Shown here: piece by piece, positions 21,616 through 32,405 of the stretch
How positions within the stretch are numbered: position 1 is the stretch's first letter
Layout: every line of letters begins with the position of its first letter
From: Megaustenia siamemsis
Taxonomy: Eukaryota; Mollusca; Gastropoda; Stylommatophora; Ariophantidae
Direction: 5' to 3'
DNA: 64,000 nt
NCBI GenBank assembly: GCA_032433765.1
Contig: JAVIAB010000092.1
Coordinates: 101,445,564 to 101,509,563, forward strand
The notes under the pieces: model-generated
The model's database searches: none
The model's input: the letters and a program-made list of their open reading frames with translations, nothing else
Told to the model about the DNA's origin: nothing
Position numbers and translations under genes: made by a program

Positions 21616-24493
21616 TGTTCTCCATCATCTTCTACCTTTTAGCTCCCAGTGGAGCATAGGTCTTCAACAAACACTTTCCAAGTCGTTCTGTTTTTTGCAA
21701 TTCTTTTAAGATCATTCCATGTCTTCCCCATCATCTTCATCTCTGCTTCAATCTGTCTTCTCCAAGAATTCCTTGGTCTTCCTCTTTGTCTTTTCCCCTG
21801 GGGATTCCAAAAAAGGGCCTGTTGTGTAATACTCTCAGTTGGTTTCCGTAGTGTGTGTCCTATCCATCGCCATCGTCTTCGCTGTATTTCTTTATCCACT
21901 GGTATTTGACCGGTACATTTCCATAATTCCACGTTTGTGACTTTGTCCTGCCATTTCCATCCCTTTATTCTGCGTAAGCATCCATTAATGAAAGTCTGTA
22001 CCTTCGTGATTGTCAATTTTGTTATTCTCCATGTTTCACAGCCATATAATAGAACCGACTTAACATTGGAGTTGAAAATTTGTATTTTTGTATTTAGCCT
22101 AATTTCTTTGGATTTCCATATGTTTCCCAGTGCAATGAAAGCTCCTCTTGCTTTTGATATCCTTATTTTGGTATCGTTTTCTGTTCCTCCCTCTTTATCT
22201 ATATTACTGCCCAGATATATATAAGATTGTACGTCTAGTAGAGGTATTTCTCCTAGTTTTATTTGGTTATTGCCAACTGCATTAATTCTCATAATGTTGG
22301 TCTTATCTCTATTAATCTTTAGTCCTAGCTGTTGTGATCTCTCATCTAATATACTCATTTTATCTTGCATCTGTTGGTGGCTGTGTGATAGGAGAGCTAT
22401 GTCATCAGCAAAGTCTAAATCATCAAGTTGTTTGGTCAGTGACCACTGGATCCCATTTCTGTTGTTTTGAGTTATTTTCATAATCCAATCTATGGCCAGT
22501 AGAAAGAGAAATGGAGACAGAAGGCATCCTTGCCTTACTCCTGTTCTTATTTCAAATGCTTCTGTAAGCTGTCCTTCATGCACCACACTACATTTTGTTC
22601 CTTCATACATTGTTTTTATCAGGTTAATAAACTTTATGGGGATTCCATAATGACTCAGCAACTTCCAAAGCATTCTTCTGTCTAAACTATCAAATGCCTT
22701 TTCGTAATCTATGAATCCAATATAAAGTGGGGATTTTAGTTCTAAACTTTGTTCAACTATTATACGTAGAGTAGTTATTTGATCAGCACATGATCTGTTC
22801 TTCCTAAAACCTGCTTGTTCATCTCTCAAGTGTTTCTCTATAGCCTCTTTTAGTCTCTCCAGAATGATTCTGCCTAATATTTTTCCTGGCACTGATAGTA
22901 GCATAATTCCCCTATAATTTGTGCACTCCTGTAAACTTCCTTTCTTTGGTAGTTTGATCATATAACCTTCTCTCCAGTCTTTAGGTATTTCTTCCCTCTC
23001 CCAAATTTTATCCAATAGATTATGTAACATCTTGGTAGAGGTGATAATATCTGCTTTGATGGCTTCCGAAGGAATTTCATCTGGTCCTGTGGCTTTACCA
23101 TCTTTTAACAGTTTGATGGCTTTCATTATTTCTTCTTTGCTTGGTTTTCCGCAGTTAACGTGTAATTCTTCTTCTGCTGGTAGTATATCTGGAGGATTAT
23201 TTGAGCCAGGTCTGTTCAAAAGTTCTTCAAAGTGCTCCTTCCATCTCTCCATTTGTTCCTTTATATTACTAAGCAGATTTCCTTTCTTATCTTTGATAAA
23301 GGCGTTGATCTGTTTGTATTTTCCACCTAATTTCTTTGTGCTGTTGTACAGTTCTTTCATATTCCCTTTATTTGCTGCTTCTTCTGCCTCTTTAGCTAAT
23401 TCATCTATATATTTCCTCTTATCCCTTTTAATGCATCTTCTCACTTCTTTGTTCACCTCTGTGTAAGCTTCCTGTGTCTTGGCTTTATTACTTCTTGTTT
23501 TGCTTTTATTTATGTCTGCTTTCTTGTTCTTTCTTTCTTTAATTTTATCCAGGGTCTCTGCTGTCATCCATGCCTTATTCTGGCGTTCTCTTTTCCCCAG
23601 TGTTTCTTCGCATGTCTCTTTCCATATATTTTTTACCTGTTTCCAATGATCTTCTATATTTATTGTATTTTCTAGTTGTTGGAGGACTTGGTATTTGTTT
23701 GATATTGTGACTGCGAATTTATCTTTAATTCCTTGTTCTTTAAGAAACCCTACATTGAAATACGTTCTGCCCTTATTCGTTGTAGTATACCTTTTTAATT
23801 TAATTTTAAGTTTGGCTAACAGCAGATGATGATCAGAAGCTATATCTGCCCCTCTATATACTTTTACATCCTGTAAGGATGACTTAAACTTATTATTAAT
23901 ACATATGTGATCAATTTGATTTTCCGTTCTATGATCTGGTGACACCCATGTAGCTTTGTGTATTCTTTTATGTTGGAATATTGTTCCTCCTAGGCTCATT
24001 TGATTAAGGGCGCAGAAATTCACAAATATCTCTCCATTCTCGTTTATATCTCCAAGTCCATGTTTTCCCATAATCTCTTCAAAGCCTCTGTTGTCTGATC
24101 CTACCTTAGCATTTAGGTCTCCCATCAAGATTATAATATCCTTGGCTCGTCTTGCATCCATCTGGCATTGTAGCTGTTTATAAAAATCATCTTTAACTGA
24201 GTCATCTTTATCGTTGGTTGGTGCATAGCATTGTATAATGTGTAATTTTATTTTGTTTTTGGTTGTTCTAAATGTTGCTCTCACCAGTCTTGGTCCCACT
24301 GCCTCCCATTCTATTAGTGTCTTCTGTGCATTCTTTGATAGCATTATAGCTACCCCTTCGCTATGTTGTGCTCCTGGTTCCTGGTGTCCTGATGATAAAA
24401 TCATCTCCCCTGTATTCAATTTTATTCTCTCCGCTCCCAACCATCTTGTTTCACACATTCCCAGAATATCTATCTTGTAGTGTTCTCCATCAT
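21616..24493 (-). mobile_element. RTE-like LINE insertion, 5'-truncated, nearly intact
   Basis: The insertion (21629-24480, 2852 bp) is flanked by the exact 13-bp duplication tgttctccatcat at 21616-21628 and 24481-24493. It starts abruptly within the endonuclease and ends about ten bases past the stop codon with a very short 3' region. The open frame and exact duplication mark a recent insertion into repeat A. Two older relatives lie at 10973-12042 and 53690-54195. Confidence 0.95.
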
Positions 24494-24503
24494 ACGATAT
24501 CAT
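21639..24503 (-). CDS. LINE endonuclease-reverse transcriptase, 954 codons, truncated at the N-terminus
   Basis: This is the pol protein of a non-LTR retrotransposon, which nicks target DNA and reverse-transcribes its RNA at the nick. Residues 1-235 are an APE-type endonuclease: Glu in CETRW (18), GDLNAK (128-133) and SDHH (223-226) are visible, but the first strand, with the catalytic Asn motif, is missing. The reverse transcriptase spans about 515-740, with YRGI, FIDYEKAFD (597-605) and the catalytic FADD (698-701). The C-terminus holds RRRWRWIGH, a basic GKRQRGRPR patch and GKTWNDLKRIAKNR; no RNase H is present. The first seven to eight residues, including the ATG at 24501-24503, come from flanking repeat A and the target duplication. 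About 25 residues seem lost relative to the usual start. RTE superfamily is my best guess. The polymerase may be intact; the endonuclease probably is not. Confidence 0.9.
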   Translation of the reverse strand: MISYDGEHYKIDILGMCETRWLGAERIKLNTGEMILSSGHQEPGAQHSEGVAIMLSKNAQKTLIEWEAVGPRLVRATFRTTKNKIKLHIIQCYAPTNDKDDSVKDDFYKQLQCQMDARRAKDIIILMGDLNAKVGSDNRGFEEIMGKHGLGDINENGEIFVNFCALNQMSLGGTIFQHKRIHKATWVSPDHRTENQIDHICINNKFKSSLQDVKVYRGADIASDHHLLLAKLKIKLKRYTTTNKGRTYFNVGFLKEQGIKDKFAVTISNKYQVLQQLENTINIEDHWKQVKNIWKETCEETLGKRERQNKAWMTAETLDKIKERKNKKADINKSKTRSNKAKTQEAYTEVNKEVRRCIKRDKRKYIDELAKEAEEAANKGNMKELYNSTKKLGGKYKQINAFIKDKKGNLLSNIKEQMERWKEHFEELLNRPGSNNPPDILPAEEELHVNCGKPSKEEIMKAIKLLKDGKATGPDEIPSEAIKADIITSTKMLHNLLDKIWEREEIPKDWREGYMIKLPKKGSLQECTNYRGIMLLSVPGKILGRIILERLKEAIEKHLRDEQAGFRKNRSCADQITTLRIIVEQSLELKSPLYIGFIDYEKAFDSLDRRMLWKLLSHYGIPIKFINLIKTMYEGTKCSVVHEGQLTEAFEIRTGVRQGCLLSPFLFLLAIDWIMKITQNNRNGIQWSLTKQLDDLDFADDIALLSHSHQQMQDKMSILDERSQQLGLKINRDKTNIMRINAVGNNQIKLGEIPLLDVQSYIYLGSNIDKEGGTENDTKIRISKARGAFIALGNIWKSKEIRLNTKIQIFNSNVKSVLLYGCETWRITKLTITKVQTFINGCLRRIKGWKWQDKVTNVELWKCTGQIPVDKEIQRRRWRWIGHTLRKPTESITQQALFWNPQGKRQRGRPRNSWRRQIEAEMKMMGKTWNDLKRIAKNRTTWKVFVEDLCSTGS

Positions 24504-24880
24504 TATTCATCGTAAACAATCGGAATATCAAAATACGATCAAAACACTTGAAACGCACAGCTCACAGTGTGCACAGAGCACTTAACTGAGTAGCTCCCGC
24601 AACATACCGGACTTGGAATATGAGGAAACTGCAACAAGGAACACTTTTCTGACATAGTCTTTAATGGTTCCTGCCGCCTATCCACCATAATGACCGGAAG
24701 TTCACGTCCTCCTGAAAATGATAATCGTCATATTTTTTTAAAAAATGTATAACGCTTGATGACGCTAGGACATCACCTTGACTCCAAATCCGAACATATG
24801 AAACACAGTTAGTCATCGGACTATCCCCGTCGTACATCAAACAACAGACTGTAAGATCTCCCTGCAATGTGAATTTGTGA

Positions 24881-25269
24881 AATTATTAATCCCTCATTAC
24901 TAACATGAACCTTCGGGAGTCACCCCGGTGCTGCTAATTCATGTACGAAACTCCATTCCGCCTTTCACTATTAGTGTTCGGCCTTTTTAAGAATATACAA
25001 TCAGCCATTGTGATGACGTAGCAACAGTTCAATGCCCGAGTTTCCTAGTACCGTGGAAATCCCCGTTTTATTTTTAGAAAGCTGGTCAGTTCTTACATTT
25101 GACTTTATGAATGTTTTGTTTTGTTTTAGGACTTGATCTATACAGTGATATGCGGTCTAATTTTTTTTTTAGTTTCAACTGCATAGGGTTATATAATACA
25201 AGCTCTATTTGAACACGAGTTTTGTTATTATCGTCCATATCTACTACAATTATATAGTCGACCCATCAC
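24881..25269. other. No supported gene
   Basis: Mixed sequence following repeat A copy 3, with a T run near 25160. Nothing recognised. Confidence 0.4.
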
Positions 25270-25735
25270 AATATTGTCCAACAAGGAAACAACTGTAGAG
25301 GCAAAACGGGCACTCTATAATACAATCTTCATCCCAACGTTGTGCTACCAATGCCACTCCCGGATCCTAGATGCAAGAACAATAAGAAAAATCACCTCCA
25401 CTGAGATTAAATATGTAAGACAAATGACAGGAAACAGCCTGAGAGATAAAATCAGAAATGAAGAACTGAGAAAAAAAGCTAAGAATAACCCCCACCATAT
25501 AATATATAAAGAAAGACAAAATGTTTCAAGAAAGATCAAAACACAACACAACGAGCCTTCAATAATTCTTGCGAGAACACCAGACCCAAGGGCTGACCAC
25601 GACAAAGATGGATTGACGGAATATTAGAAACACTAGGAAACATAACAGCAGCAGATGCGAACAAAAGAGCAAAAGAACGTAAATTATATCTTCCCTCGAC
25701 GCTGAAAGGCAAATGAGGAAGGAAAGAGGAAGAAG
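25270..25735 (+). pseudogene. LINE 3' fragment, (GAA)n-tail family
   Basis: A 117-codon frame (25274-25627) shows TVEAKRALYNTIFIPTLCY, then ITSTEIKYVRQMTGNSLRD and NEELRKKAK, the region between the palm and the end of a LINE reverse-transcriptase protein. The frame then breaks and the C-terminal zone (gcaaaagaacgtaaattat, ctgaaaggcaaatgagga) ends in gaagaagatc. Relatives in this window are at 37352-37613, 40760-41140, 46955-47115, 51005-51725 and 62830-63190. Confidence 0.8.
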
Positions 25736-26914
25736 ATCCAGCACACCTTGAAATCAACGAACAAAATTGGTCCTAATGTGGTTTGAACCGGTTACTCTCT
25801 GGTTGTAAAAGTAGTAAATTACCTGAACATAACCTTCAGCTCGAAGTTGCCTGTTTGCTTGTTTCACATCACTCAAATTCATTATAATAAACATAATCTT
25901 TTTTTCAAATTTATGAGACAACTTTAGACATTTCGCCAAAATATTATCGAGAGTCACAATAACTGTATGAAGCTTTATGTTCATGTGTAAACATATATAA
26001 AATAATGTACCTAGAGTGTGGTACAATGAACGTAGAGGTAACTCTCATATTAATTATCTAAGAGCTTATTCAATACATCAACCTTATCACTGTCTAATAT
26101 CTTAGTTTAAGGGATTTGTTACTTCCCTTTATACGTGCTAGAAATGTTGTACATCCATGATTTAAGGCACAACACACACATACATACACATAAATACAAT
26201 CTCTATCTACCCATTCAAAGATCGATCGCTTACATACGTAATAAACACACAAGGTTCTATAGGGTAACTACAAACTTAATGAGTAGCTAGTTCTATAGAG
26301 ACAGATCTGTTAGCTTAGCCTATTCAAAGACTGTAAACAATGTAGATCTCTTTCCAGTTAATAGGAAATTTAATACAAGGCATTAAAACAGGAGGCAATC
26401 CTATCTTTCGTCTACCGCAAACGTCTTTCAGGCTGGAATTCCCGATTCTCTGATAAAGTTTTTTGTTCGCTTCAGAATTTCAGTTTGCAAAAAAAAAAAA
26501 AAAATTGTGGGGGGGTTAATTCTGATGGTAGAAATGACAATATCGAGCAAGTGTTTAGGCCTTCCAGCTTTCTTCATGTGAGGTCGGAGAAAAATTACAA
26601 CGGAAAGCGAAAAGAAAAAAAGAAAAAAAATTAATTAAACTTACAAGAATTATAAGAAAAATGTAGGCGAATCATGAACAGAAGAATAAGTAAACGAAGA
26701 AAAGATTAAGAATGAAAAGAAAACAAAATAAGAAGATTAAAAAAAATAAGAGATATAAGTAGCAGTAGTATCACTACGAAATAGAAGAAGAATCAAGAGA
26801 AGGAGAAGAAAAATTGAATGAGAAGAATATTTTTAAAATATAATTATTTCATTCTATCTTTATTTTAGAACGAGGTTGTTTTTTTTTTTATTTTCACAGA
26901 TGTTGAACAATGAA
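25736..26914. other. No supported gene; purine-rich at the right
   Basis: AT-rich. Positions 26590-26830 are strongly purine-rich (gaagaaaag-like strings) on the plus strand. I see no exon or repeat family. Confidence 0.45.
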
Positions 26915-27454
26915 ATAGCCCCGTCACGTTACGTGGCTTATAGGCGATAGGGTGTTAGTAAAAAAAAAAAAAAAAAGTAAAGTACCCCCATCATGCCAAG
27001 TGGCGTATAGGGAAATATGGTGTTAGTGACCGTATATTTTTACAGACCTTCAGCACATGATTTTTGGGGTAATGTGGTCGGTATTACGCCCGTGCTGTTT
27101 TACTTTCCCAGAAAAAAAAATCCGGTACCCATTTAAGGCTGGGTGAACCCGAAAGCCGTCGGTTTGGGATCGAACCCTACCCCTTGTCCTTTGTAGTCCA
27201 GTTCACTAACCACTGATCTATCGCGGCTCCCATAGGGTGTTAGTGCCCATACTTTTAATAGACTTTCGGCACATTATTTTATTTTTTTTTAGAGTAATGC
27301 GGTCGGTATTACGCCAGTCCCGTCTTTCTTAGCCCAAATCTGGTAACCACTTAAAGCTGGACTAAAATACCGACTGAAAGCTGTCGACCAGAATCGAACC
27401 TGACATCTTGTCCTTTGTAGTCCAGTTCAGTAAACATTGACCTACCGTAGCTCC
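26915..27454 (-). mobile_element. Old divergent SINE copy, split by a younger SINE
   Basis: The outer parts (26915-26959 and 27245-27454) align with the main SINE but are far more diverged: ccccgtcacgttacgtggc, gcggtcggtattacgcc, then tcgaacctgacatcttgtcc and a worn head. A younger copy interrupts it. The order of insertion is unambiguous. Confidence 0.85.
26947..27244 (-). mobile_element. tRNA-derived SINE inside an older SINE
   Basis: A standard copy (26960-27231) flanked by the exact 13-bp duplication atagggtgttagt at 26947-26959 and 27232-27244. The duplicated bases belong to the 3' part of the older SINE. Confidence 0.94.
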
Positions 27455-28064
27455 AATATATGGCATAATAAATGTAAAATACAATAAGTACCATAAAGAT
27501 GCCGGGAGAGATGTTTATCGCAACACAACAAACGAGTTCTGAAATAGACTGTACTAGGCCACAAAATGCTTATAATCTAGTGCTAATTGCTATACAGCTC
27601 GCTCTAAGTACACAAAGGAGAAGATGATAGTTTGATTTATATTTAAGATTAAGAGTTTTAACAAAGAACGGATAAGTGGACATTATGTTAACGGTGCACA
27701 GTAATTGAGTCAATAATGGGCCATTAGTTCGGAGTGTTGAACTAACATGCCAGTTTTGTGAACAGGATCTTAGAAATGTTTGATGTCATTCAACTTGAGT
27801 ATATAGGAAAATAAAGAAACAAAACAAAATTAATGAATAGGAAGGAAATTGAACAGTAAAGAAGCGAGGATTGGTGAAAACACTTTCAGGAACACTTTTG
27901 ATAACTATATAAGTTCTGCCATAATATAAAGTTCTGTAAAAAGAAGTTCCCTTTTATTTTGATGTATTTAATTTTGTAAATATTTAAATATGAATAATTG
28001 TATATATTTTCATATAATCAGTAGAATAATGATCATTCAGTTAGTTGTAAGATAACCATTATCA
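27455..28064. other. No supported gene
   Basis: AT-rich sequence without recognisable features. Confidence 0.45.
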
Positions 28065-28360
28065 GTGAGCACCATCTCTGTAGGCACAGGTGATCATGTC
28101 TCGCCATAACTTTCTATTTCTAACGTTTTATTTATACAATTCTGCTATTGATTTCCTACAATCTCATCCTCTTAAGTTGCCTGCTATATTTTCTCTCTGT
28201 TCCTTGTTATCCATACTTCTCTCGATTTTGTAGCAGTCTTTAGTATCTCTATACTTTTCCCTAGTCATTAAACAAAGAAATTTACTGTCCATATTGATAT
28301 TGGTAATATGTTTTCTTCTTGCCTTGTTCTCTTAATAAATATCTCAGTGGCCTGTGAACT
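28065..28360 (-). pseudogene. LINE 3' fragment, (GAT)n-tail family, old
   Basis: Matches 31880-32150 at moderate identity: gcaccatctctgtaggcacaggtgatcatgtc-like start (28078-28105), then ccataactttc and ttgtccctg-like coding remnants. It is heavily diverged and open in no long frame. Confidence 0.6.
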
Positions 28361-28384
28361 GGACTATTCTATTCTATTCATGGA

Positions 28385-29850
28385 ATCAGTTTCACTATTG
28401 TTGGGGCATCCTCATATTCCTTCCACCACCCGTCCCAGCATTTCTCGAAGCATATACAGACCGATTGTTCTTCTAAGGTGTTGATTGTAGATACATCTGC
28501 TTTTCCCACTTAGCACTCCTGATTGACCCGATTCCTTTACAACCTTTAGACTCCTCAGTCTTTCAATGTATGCATTCTTGTCCTAATTATCCTCTTTCTC
28601 TTCAGTTAAGGAATGAAGAACACATTTGGTGATATCCCCTTTGTCGAGAGTAAGGCCACTCAGTGTTAGAGCTGCTAGCGAGCTTATCGGCTATTTCATT
28701 GCCGTGTACACAAGCGTTCTCTTGACAGTACATCCAGGTTAACGCACTCAATGTAGAGCCTACCAAGAGCTGCATCAACTCCTGCCCCAGACACGGTCTG
28801 TCAGTCTTCTGTAGCATACTTTGCGAGCCAGTTCCTAAGATTACGTGAACCACGTTCTGTGCACTATCCATGATATCGCCGCCGTTGCTGGTTCTATCCC
28901 CGTTCTAATGATGGACACCATAGTGCTACACTTGCCAGATTCCCTGGCCACTTCTCTGCCATGTTGGTATGCCACAAAACCCATCAGCTGCGCTGTCTGC
29001 CGGATCAAGAACCGTCTGTGTAGATTACGGGTTCAAGAGGTTCAATCAAATTCAAGAGATCAATGGATTCCCGTATTACGACCACAGTAGCTCCGTTAGC
29101 CCAGTTGCGACACTTCCTACCGAATTGAAAGATTACTCTGGTTACACTCATTTTTAATGTTACCTCTGTCCAATCCTCACCAGCCCTAATGCCATTCTGA
29201 TCACATACTCTCATTATAGACTCGTCCGCCTCATCCATCCAGGACTTTCCTTGCCTGAGACACCTGCCCTTGGGTGCACCCAATTCTGAATGCAAGGAAT
29301 GATCTATGTTCCTTACCACTTTCAAAAAAGCTTGGGTCTGCGCAGATCTACTACGCACGCTAATGCGCTTATGTCAAGTAAGTATCTCATTGAACGGATA
29401 GGTTTTTTGGTGCATCCGAGAACTGCCCGTAGGCCCTCGTTCTGAACCCTTTCCAACCTTGATCTGAGAGGACGAGAGAGTGGACATACCCAAGCCATAA
29501 TCCAGCACTGAGAGCACCACAGCCTGATGGAGCGAGAATAGTAGGAATTGCTGGAGGTTTGCAATGGCCATGATCTTGATCACGTTGACACCTCCACTCT
29601 CATTTTGAATGACAAAGTTTGCGTGTTGATTGAAAGAAAATAACATATCAAATGCTATTCCCAAATACTTAACAGTCGAACTCCGAACGATGGTTGCACC
29701 AGTGCATTTTATGACTGGGAAGGGTGTCTTTAACTATTATGTTGTTCAACGAGCACTACATCACATAAGCCTTGTTTGGGTTAATAAGTACTTTGTAATT
29801 GTTGCACCAAGTTGTTATCTGATCAACACTTTCTTGCAATTTCCTGCACT
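28385..29850 (-). pseudogene. LINE relic: reverse-transcriptase end, thumb region and RNase H
   Basis: Read right to left: TTWCNNYKVLINPNK (about 29820-29780), GIAFDMLFSFNQHANF and VLSVLDYGLGMSTLSSSQIK (29664-29500), RVQNEGLRAVLGCTKK (29430-29400), then KVVRNIDHSLHSELGAPKGR (29320-29260) and VIYTDGS (29025-29005), the start of RNase H. A later piece (28871-28602) has YCQENACVHGNEIADKLAS, the final RNase H box. Frames shift at least four times. It is the same family as 9137-9660, and its C-terminal end reaches about 28390. Confidence 0.85.
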
Positions 29851-30390
29851 GAACTACCGAAGACAAGAGGTTGAAACAATTGGAATTGTTATACTCGAAA
29901 TAGTCTACGTTTATGAGGGGAAATTAAAACCTATATATAGTTATATATAGCTATATATACCTTTGTGTAAATTGACATTTGTATCTATATACGATAATTT
30001 GCGAATGGTATAATAACCTCACAGAATTATTCAGAATGAAAGCAACTATTTTTATGTTTACCATTTGATTAGAAACAAAATCAAGGTTACAATAATGCCT
30101 TATGGAGTGTAGGGAATCTTATTTTATTGTCAATCTATTTGTAAACAAAACACCATAACTGTATTTATGTCTGGTCACCCAGTTTTCCAGAGAAAGTTTA
30201 TGACAGCAGGCTTTAGAGGCCCAGCGAACCCTAAAGCTGGATCGGTCGGTGTTACAGTTGGGAGATGGACCAAGATCAACTGGTCGTAAATACTTCGCCG
30301 CTGTGGCTGTGTTTTATTAGAAGAGTCAATGAAATTACATGTTTACGGTAAATAATGTGGCGAATACATTGGTGCTCATAGATTAATAGG
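29851..30390. other. No supported gene
   Basis: AT-rich, with an alternating tatata patch near 29930-29960. Nothing recognised. Confidence 0.45.
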
Positions 30391-31072
30391 AAATCTCGGT
30401 ATAAATGAGTACATGGAAACCTCATTATAAATGAGTACAAGGAAATCTCATTATAAATGAGTACCAGGAAATCTAATTATAAATGAGTACCAGGAAACCT
30501 CATTATAAATGAGTACCAGGAAATCACATTATAAATGAGTACCAGGAAATCTCATTATAAATGAGTACCAGGAAATCTCATTATAAATGAGTACCAGGAA
30601 ATCTCATTATAAATGAGTACCAGGAAATCTAATTATAAATGAGTACCAGGAAATCACATTATAAATGAGTACCAGGAAATCTCATTATAAATGAGTACCA
30701 GGAAACCTCATTATAAATGAGTACCAGGAAATCTAATTATAAATGAGTACCAGGAAATCACATTATAAATGAGTACCAGGAAATCTCATTATAAATGAGT
30801 ACCAGGAAATCTCATTATAAATGAGTGCCAGGGAATCTCATTATAAATGAGTACCAGGAAATCTCATTATAAATGAGTAACAGGAAATCTCATTATAAAT
30901 GAGTACCAGGAAATCTCATTATAAATGAGTACCAGGAAATCACATTATAAATGAGTACCAGGAAATCTCATTATAAATGAGTACCAGGAAATCTCATTAT
31001 AAATGAGTACCAGGGAATCTCATTATAAATGAGTACCAGGAAATCTCATTATAAATGAGTGCCAGTAAATCA
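30391..31072 (+). repeat. 26-bp minisatellite with a hairpin in every unit
   Basis: About 25 copies of gagtaccaggaaatctcatt plus ataaat. Each unit contains ctcatt-ata-aatgag, a 6-bp inverted repeat with a 3-base loop. Variants ctaattat and cacattat tend to follow one another in the same order, hinting at a higher-order repeat of several units. There is no coding meaning. Confidence 0.96.
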
Positions 31073-31844
31073 ACCTTCCATGGCAGTTACACGCAACTTT
31101 ATTTTTACAGGTGACTGTTTTTGGTTTTGTTGTTTGTGTGAACTCAATGAATGTCGTACTCTACGTTCTTAATTAAGATTGATTTTGTAATCCTCTTATT
31201 TTCTTCTATTTTCCCTCCTACCTTTGTCATGGAAAGGGCTATTGTTGTGTTACTGCGGAAATGACAGCAGCCTTATGATATCTGCATATTTCGGTACGAG
31301 ATAACCTACTCTATCTTGGTATAATTCTGGGGTCAGTTTAATCTTCAATCATCGTTCTCTTAGTTAGGTTAAGATAATATTATTGCGGGGCTATCCGACA
31401 GAAAGTAGTAGAGCCTTGGTAAAAGAGAATTCAATGACGATGACACCTGATGGTGACACCAATAGTCAGTTATAAGTCGTCGATTGATATCAGCTCACTC
31501 GCCGCATCTTATGGGTCTCGTTCCGTAGCTAGGGTAAAGTACGAGACTTGAATCGGTGTCTTAGCACGCGAGTTTTCACCCATATGTGTTCGATCGCCTT
31601 TCCAGAATTTTTCGGAGACTTCTGGATAGTGTCGCTTCAAGCATTGAAACACGCGATGCGAGGCGGGTTTTTTTCACCTTCCCAGAGTACTTCCCTGGTG
31701 CTCATTTCCGCCAGCGGCTGAGTCGACTGAGGGGGTGTAGACTCCTGAGTTATTAAATAAAACCAAGATGAAAGCAAATCAAACCCTCGCAATTAGTGGT
31801 GACTACAAAGCTGCACAAACTTCTTCTCGCAACATCTCACAGTT
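31073..31844. other. No supported gene; GC-richer block at 31490-31740
   Basis: Positions 31490-31740 are richer in GC, with several cgcg and gcgag strings, but have stops in all frames and match nothing else here. It could be an old repeat. Confidence 0.35.
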
Positions 31845-32405
31845 TAAACACTAAGACATCATCATCATCATCATCAAGTACCGTGCCTGCTGGTGTAGGT
31901 GATCATGTCTCTCCATAACTTTCGATCTCGACAGTTATTTATTATTTCTATTGTTAACCTTCTGTCTGGTATCTTTTCTCTTTGCTTCCCTCTATCGCTC
32001 CGTCCCTCAATTTTCCCGGTTGTCACAATATATTCCAGCTGTTCCCTTCTCACTACATGACCAAAAATAATGATTGTTTCTTCCTAATATTGGATATTAG
32101 CTCTTTCTTTTTGCTTTGGGGTCTGTCAGAACGTTTTCATTACTCCTCCTAGCTGTCCATGGTATTCTCAACATTCTTCTGTAAAACGACTACAGCCTCC
32201 AGTGATTTTCTTGTTTGTTGTCCGATTGTGCATGAATCACATCCATATGTTAACACTGGCTCAACATAACATTTAAGAGCTCTTTTTCTTGTTTCTATTG
32301 TAAAAAAACCGACTGCACAGTCTCTTCCACATTTTTTTTTGGAAAGCTGCTTGTGCCTGAACCATTCTGCATCTCACCTCTGTTGTGCATCTAAACACTA
32401 AGACA
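31845..32405 (-). mobile_element. LINE insertion, 5'-truncated, (GAT)n tail, with target duplication
   Basis: The element (31859-32391) is flanked by the exact 14-bp duplication taaacactaagaca at 31845-31858 and 32392-32405. It starts at the left with tcatcatcatcatcatcaag (tail on the minus strand) and runs back through the C-terminal coding zone to a truncation in the region matching 15240. Frames are broken. It is closely related to 15181-15775. Confidence 0.92.

Larger units (their letters stand above)
21410..24880 (-). mobile_element. Repeat A retroposon, copy 3, split by a LINE
   Basis: The left part (21410-21628) starts at the ggttatggttatgg tail and the right part resumes at 24481 with catacgatatcattattcatcg, exactly where uninterrupted copies at 46590 and 62030 continue. 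Repeat A therefore ran through here before the LINE landed. The right part extends to about 24860-24880, making this one of the longest copies, about 600 bp without the insert. Confidence 0.88.

Noticed and set aside
21649..24589. Plus-strand frames of 66-144 codons
   Set aside because: They are antisense shadows of the 954-codon LINE frame.
30160..30300. Possible SINE relic
   Set aside because: Only a short ttttccagagaaag-like string recalls the SINE core; there is no B box, tail or duplication.
30391..31072. CRISPR-like array
   Set aside because: There are no unique spacers; the whole 26-bp unit repeats, and the genome is eukaryotic.
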